From the NCBI RefSeq assembly GCF_022758885.1, contig NZ_JALEBH010000001.1:2108001-2172000 (forward strand): a stretch of 64,000 nt of DNA, read 5' to 3'. The first letter of the stretch is position 1. The number at the start of each line of letters is the position of its first letter. Under the pieces are notes generated by a model, which was given only the letters and a program-made list of their open reading frames with translations, made no database searches and was not told the DNA's origin. This document shows, piece after piece, positions 62,557 to 64,000 of the stretch. The position numbers were made by a program, and so were the translations under genes. The DNA comes from Sphingobium sp. BYY-5 (GTDB taxonomy: Bacteria; Pseudomonadota; Alphaproteobacteria; Sphingomonadales; Sphingomonadaceae).

Positions 62557-63327
62557 ATGCGTGGATTGAAGACGCTGACCGCCACGGTGGTATGCCTTGC
62601 CTTGGCGATGCCGCAAGCGATGGCAGAAGATAAAAAAGGTTCCTCCGGCCGCCAGGCCCAGACGAAAAAGCAGATGGAAATTCCCCACTGCACCAAACGC
62701 CTCGGCACCGTCGCAATCGTTGAACCCGACAATCAGTGGTGGCGCGAACTCAGCCTTGGCAGCCCGGAAGCAATCATCAAGCTGTTCGTGCAGCAATCGG
62801 GTTGCTTCGGCCTCGTCAATCGCGGCCGCTCTATGGCCAGCCGCAACATGGAACGCGCCATGGCCGACTCCGGCGAACTGCAGGCGGGATCGAATCTAGG
62901 CAAGGGCCAGGTGAAGGCGGCGGACTATTTCCTGCAGCCCGATATCGTCACCACCAACAGCAATAGCGGTGGCAACGCGATTGGCGGCCTGCTCGGCGGC
63001 TTCATGGGCGGCACCCTCGGCGCGATCGCCGGCGGCATCTCGGTCAAGAAGAAGGAGGCCAATGTCACTCTTTCGATCGTCAACGCCCGCACCACCGAGG
63101 AAGAAGCGATGACCGAAGGCTATTTCCGCAAATCGGACCTCAGCTTCGGCGGCGGCGGCGGCCTGGGCTGGATGGGTGGCCTCGCCGGCGCCGGTGGTGG
63201 TGGCTACCAGAATACCGAGATCGGCCAGGTGATCGTGCTCGCCTATCTCGACGCTTATACCAAGCTGGTGACGCAGCTTGGAGGCCTGCCGGCTAACGCG
63301 GCGGCGGCGGCGCCTGTGGCGCAATAA
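62557..63327 (+). CDS. CsgG/HfaB-like secreted protein
   Basis: 256 residues from ATG 62557, where a signal peptide (LTATVVCLALAMPQAMA, cleavage near residue 23) begins; the open frame reaches 62434. The central region resembles the CsgG family (EPDNQWWRELSLGSPEAIIKL, then SGCFGLVNRGRSMASRNMER) and a glycine-rich hairpin (GGNAIGGLLGGFMGGTLGAI). No lipobox is present, and no curli subunits are near, so the role is unclear. Confidence 0.78.
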   Translation: MRGLKTLTATVVCLALAMPQAMAEDKKGSSGRQAQTKKQMEIPHCTKRLGTVAIVEPDNQWWRELSLGSPEAIIKLFVQQSGCFGLVNRGRSMASRNMERAMADSGELQAGSNLGKGQVKAADYFLQPDIVTTNSNSGGNAIGGLLGGFMGGTLGAIAGGISVKKKEANVTLSIVNARTTEEEAMTEGYFRKSDLSFGGGGGLGWMGGLAGAGGGGYQNTEIGQVIVLAYLDAYTKLVTQLGGLPANAAAAAPVAQ

Positions 63328-63344
63328 GCGGCACCCCCATTGTC

Positions 63345-63378
63345 AAAAGGGCGCGGTCGGAAACGATCGCGCCCTTTT
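63345..63378. terminator. Bidirectional terminator with GAAA tetraloop
   Basis: AAAAGGGCGCGGTCG and CGATCGCGCCCTTTT form a 15-bp stem (one G-T pair) around the stable loop GAAA, between convergent genes. A- and T-tracts serve both directions. Confidence 0.9.
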
Positions 63379-64000
63379 CATGTCTGGCTGGGCGCGGTAT
63401 CGGGCAAGGGCGCCCGTGCCTCACGACGGCGTTTCCACCAGGCAAGAACCGCCTCGCCGACCGGCCGTTCGACGAGGCGGTTGATGGCCGTACCCAATAG
63501 CAACGCCACCATGAAGGCGACGGCAAAGCCGATCCATGGGCTATAGCCCGCCCTGGCGAATTCCAGCATGACGACGAAGCCCACATGCTGGTGGATCAGG
63601 TAGAAGGAATAGCTGATCCCGCCCAGCCAGACGAGCGGCTGCAAGCGCAGGAAGCGCAGATGACCATGGATCAGCGCCCCAAACGCGATCAGCAGGACGC
63701 AACCGACGATGGCCACGTCCCATGTCTCCATGGTCGCGATCGACAGCAGCACCAACGCGGCATAGGGTGCCTGCTGGCGCAGCGTCCGCTGCCCGCACCA
63801 GACACGATAGGCCAACATGCCGATGACGAAAAAGGGCGTGTAGCGCAGCACCAGCACCATGATGATCCGCTCCGGCATGTCCGGCCAGGCCCAGTAGAGC
63901 CACCGTATCATCAGCCACGCTGCCAGCACCGGTTCCAGCCGCCGAATGCCGATGAACTTCCAGATCGCGATCATGCAGAAATAGAAGGCGATCTCGACCG
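63378..64000 (-). CDS. Acyltransferase 3 family membrane protein, C-terminal part, cut by the window edge
   Basis: About 207 residues are visible; the frame is open to the last base, so the start lies outside. Several hydrophobic helices and the conserved late motif WLGGISYSFYLIHQHVGF identify the acyltransferase_3 (OafA/NolL-type) family, which transfers acyl groups to surface sugars. The C-terminal soluble tail (ERPVGEAVLAWWKRRREA) is typical. Confidence 0.88.
   Translation of the reverse strand, partial: VEIAFYFCMIAIWKFIGIRRLEPVLAAWLMIRWLYWAWPDMPERIIMVLVLRYTPFFVIGMLAYRVWCGQRTLRQQAPYAALVLLSIATMETWDVAIVGCVLLIAFGALIHGHLRFLRLQPLVWLGGISYSFYLIHQHVGFVVMLEFARAGYSPWIGFAVAFMVALLLGTAINRLVERPVGEAVLAWWKRRREARAPLPDTAPSQT

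Noticed and set aside
1..64000. CRISPR array, tRNA or rRNA genes, transposase genes
   Set aside because: No regularly spaced repeats, no tRNA-like cloverleaf and no transposase motifs were seen by reading; a tool search could still find weak cases.

Overview
The window looks like chromosome of a high-GC alphaproteobacterium of the Sphingomonadaceae (Sphingobium/Sphingomonas type). This rests on gene content: a large TonB-dependent receptor inside a plant-polysaccharide locus, a FucP-type MFS sugar transporter, an oxidative (non-phosphorylating) L-arabinose route with AraD1, an HWE/HisKA_2-type kinase, a Wza-like export protein, and typical alphaproteobacterial housekeeping genes (aspS, rnd, lepA). 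No rRNA, tRNA, CRISPR array or transposase gene was seen. Two copies of a short palindromic mobile-type element and several hairpin repeats are present.

Layout. 1-2202: the end of an MFS transporter and a LacI regulator. 2249-9656: a TetR regulator followed by a tripartite RND efflux operon (unknown 131-aa protein, adaptor, pump, outer-membrane channel). A perfect palindrome on the regulator's own start is repeated almost exactly on the pump promoter, and the pump leader holds a possible 11-codon peptide. 9978-25457: a surface-polysaccharide locus that begins with a drop in GC. rfbFGH make a CDP-3,6-dideoxyhexose precursor. They are followed by a NeuB-type PEP-condensing enzyme, a YerE-like thiamine-diphosphate enzyme, a HAD phosphatase and an NAD-dependent reductase/epimerase. 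Then come a Wza-like exporter, a Wzz-like protein, a GtrB-like transferase, a GtrA flippase and two multi-membrane (GT-C type) proteins. The sugar-building set suggests an unusual branched or extended deoxysugar.

25506-43576: a nitroreductase with a small upstream ORF, then an L-arabinose/arabinan utilisation region. It contains a lactonase, a periplasmic mutarotase, a FucP-like symporter, a GntR regulator, AraD1, a sugar 1-dehydrogenase, a GH51 arabinofuranosidase, two GH43 enzymes, the TonB receptor, an MGH1-like glycoside hydrolase and a TetR regulator. Three promoters of this region share a TGTCGGAG motif. Extracellular or periplasmic hydrolases would release L-arabinose, which the symporter imports and the dehydrogenase, lactonase and AraD1 oxidise; the arabonate dehydratase is not in the window.

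43695-47221: an amine dehydrogenase operon in the order large subunit-E-D-small subunit-cytochrome c, which matches the aromatic amine (aau) type. 47369-64000: mostly core or miscellaneous genes: transglutaminase-like protein, GMC oxidoreductase, an FlbD-like small protein, a soluble chemoreceptor-like protein, PPK2, aspS, rnd, an I78 inhibitor lipoprotein, a SnoaL-like protein, an HNH protein, a PH-domain membrane protein, a terminase-small-subunit-like protein, a sensor kinase, lepA, a CsgG-like protein, and the end of an acyltransferase.
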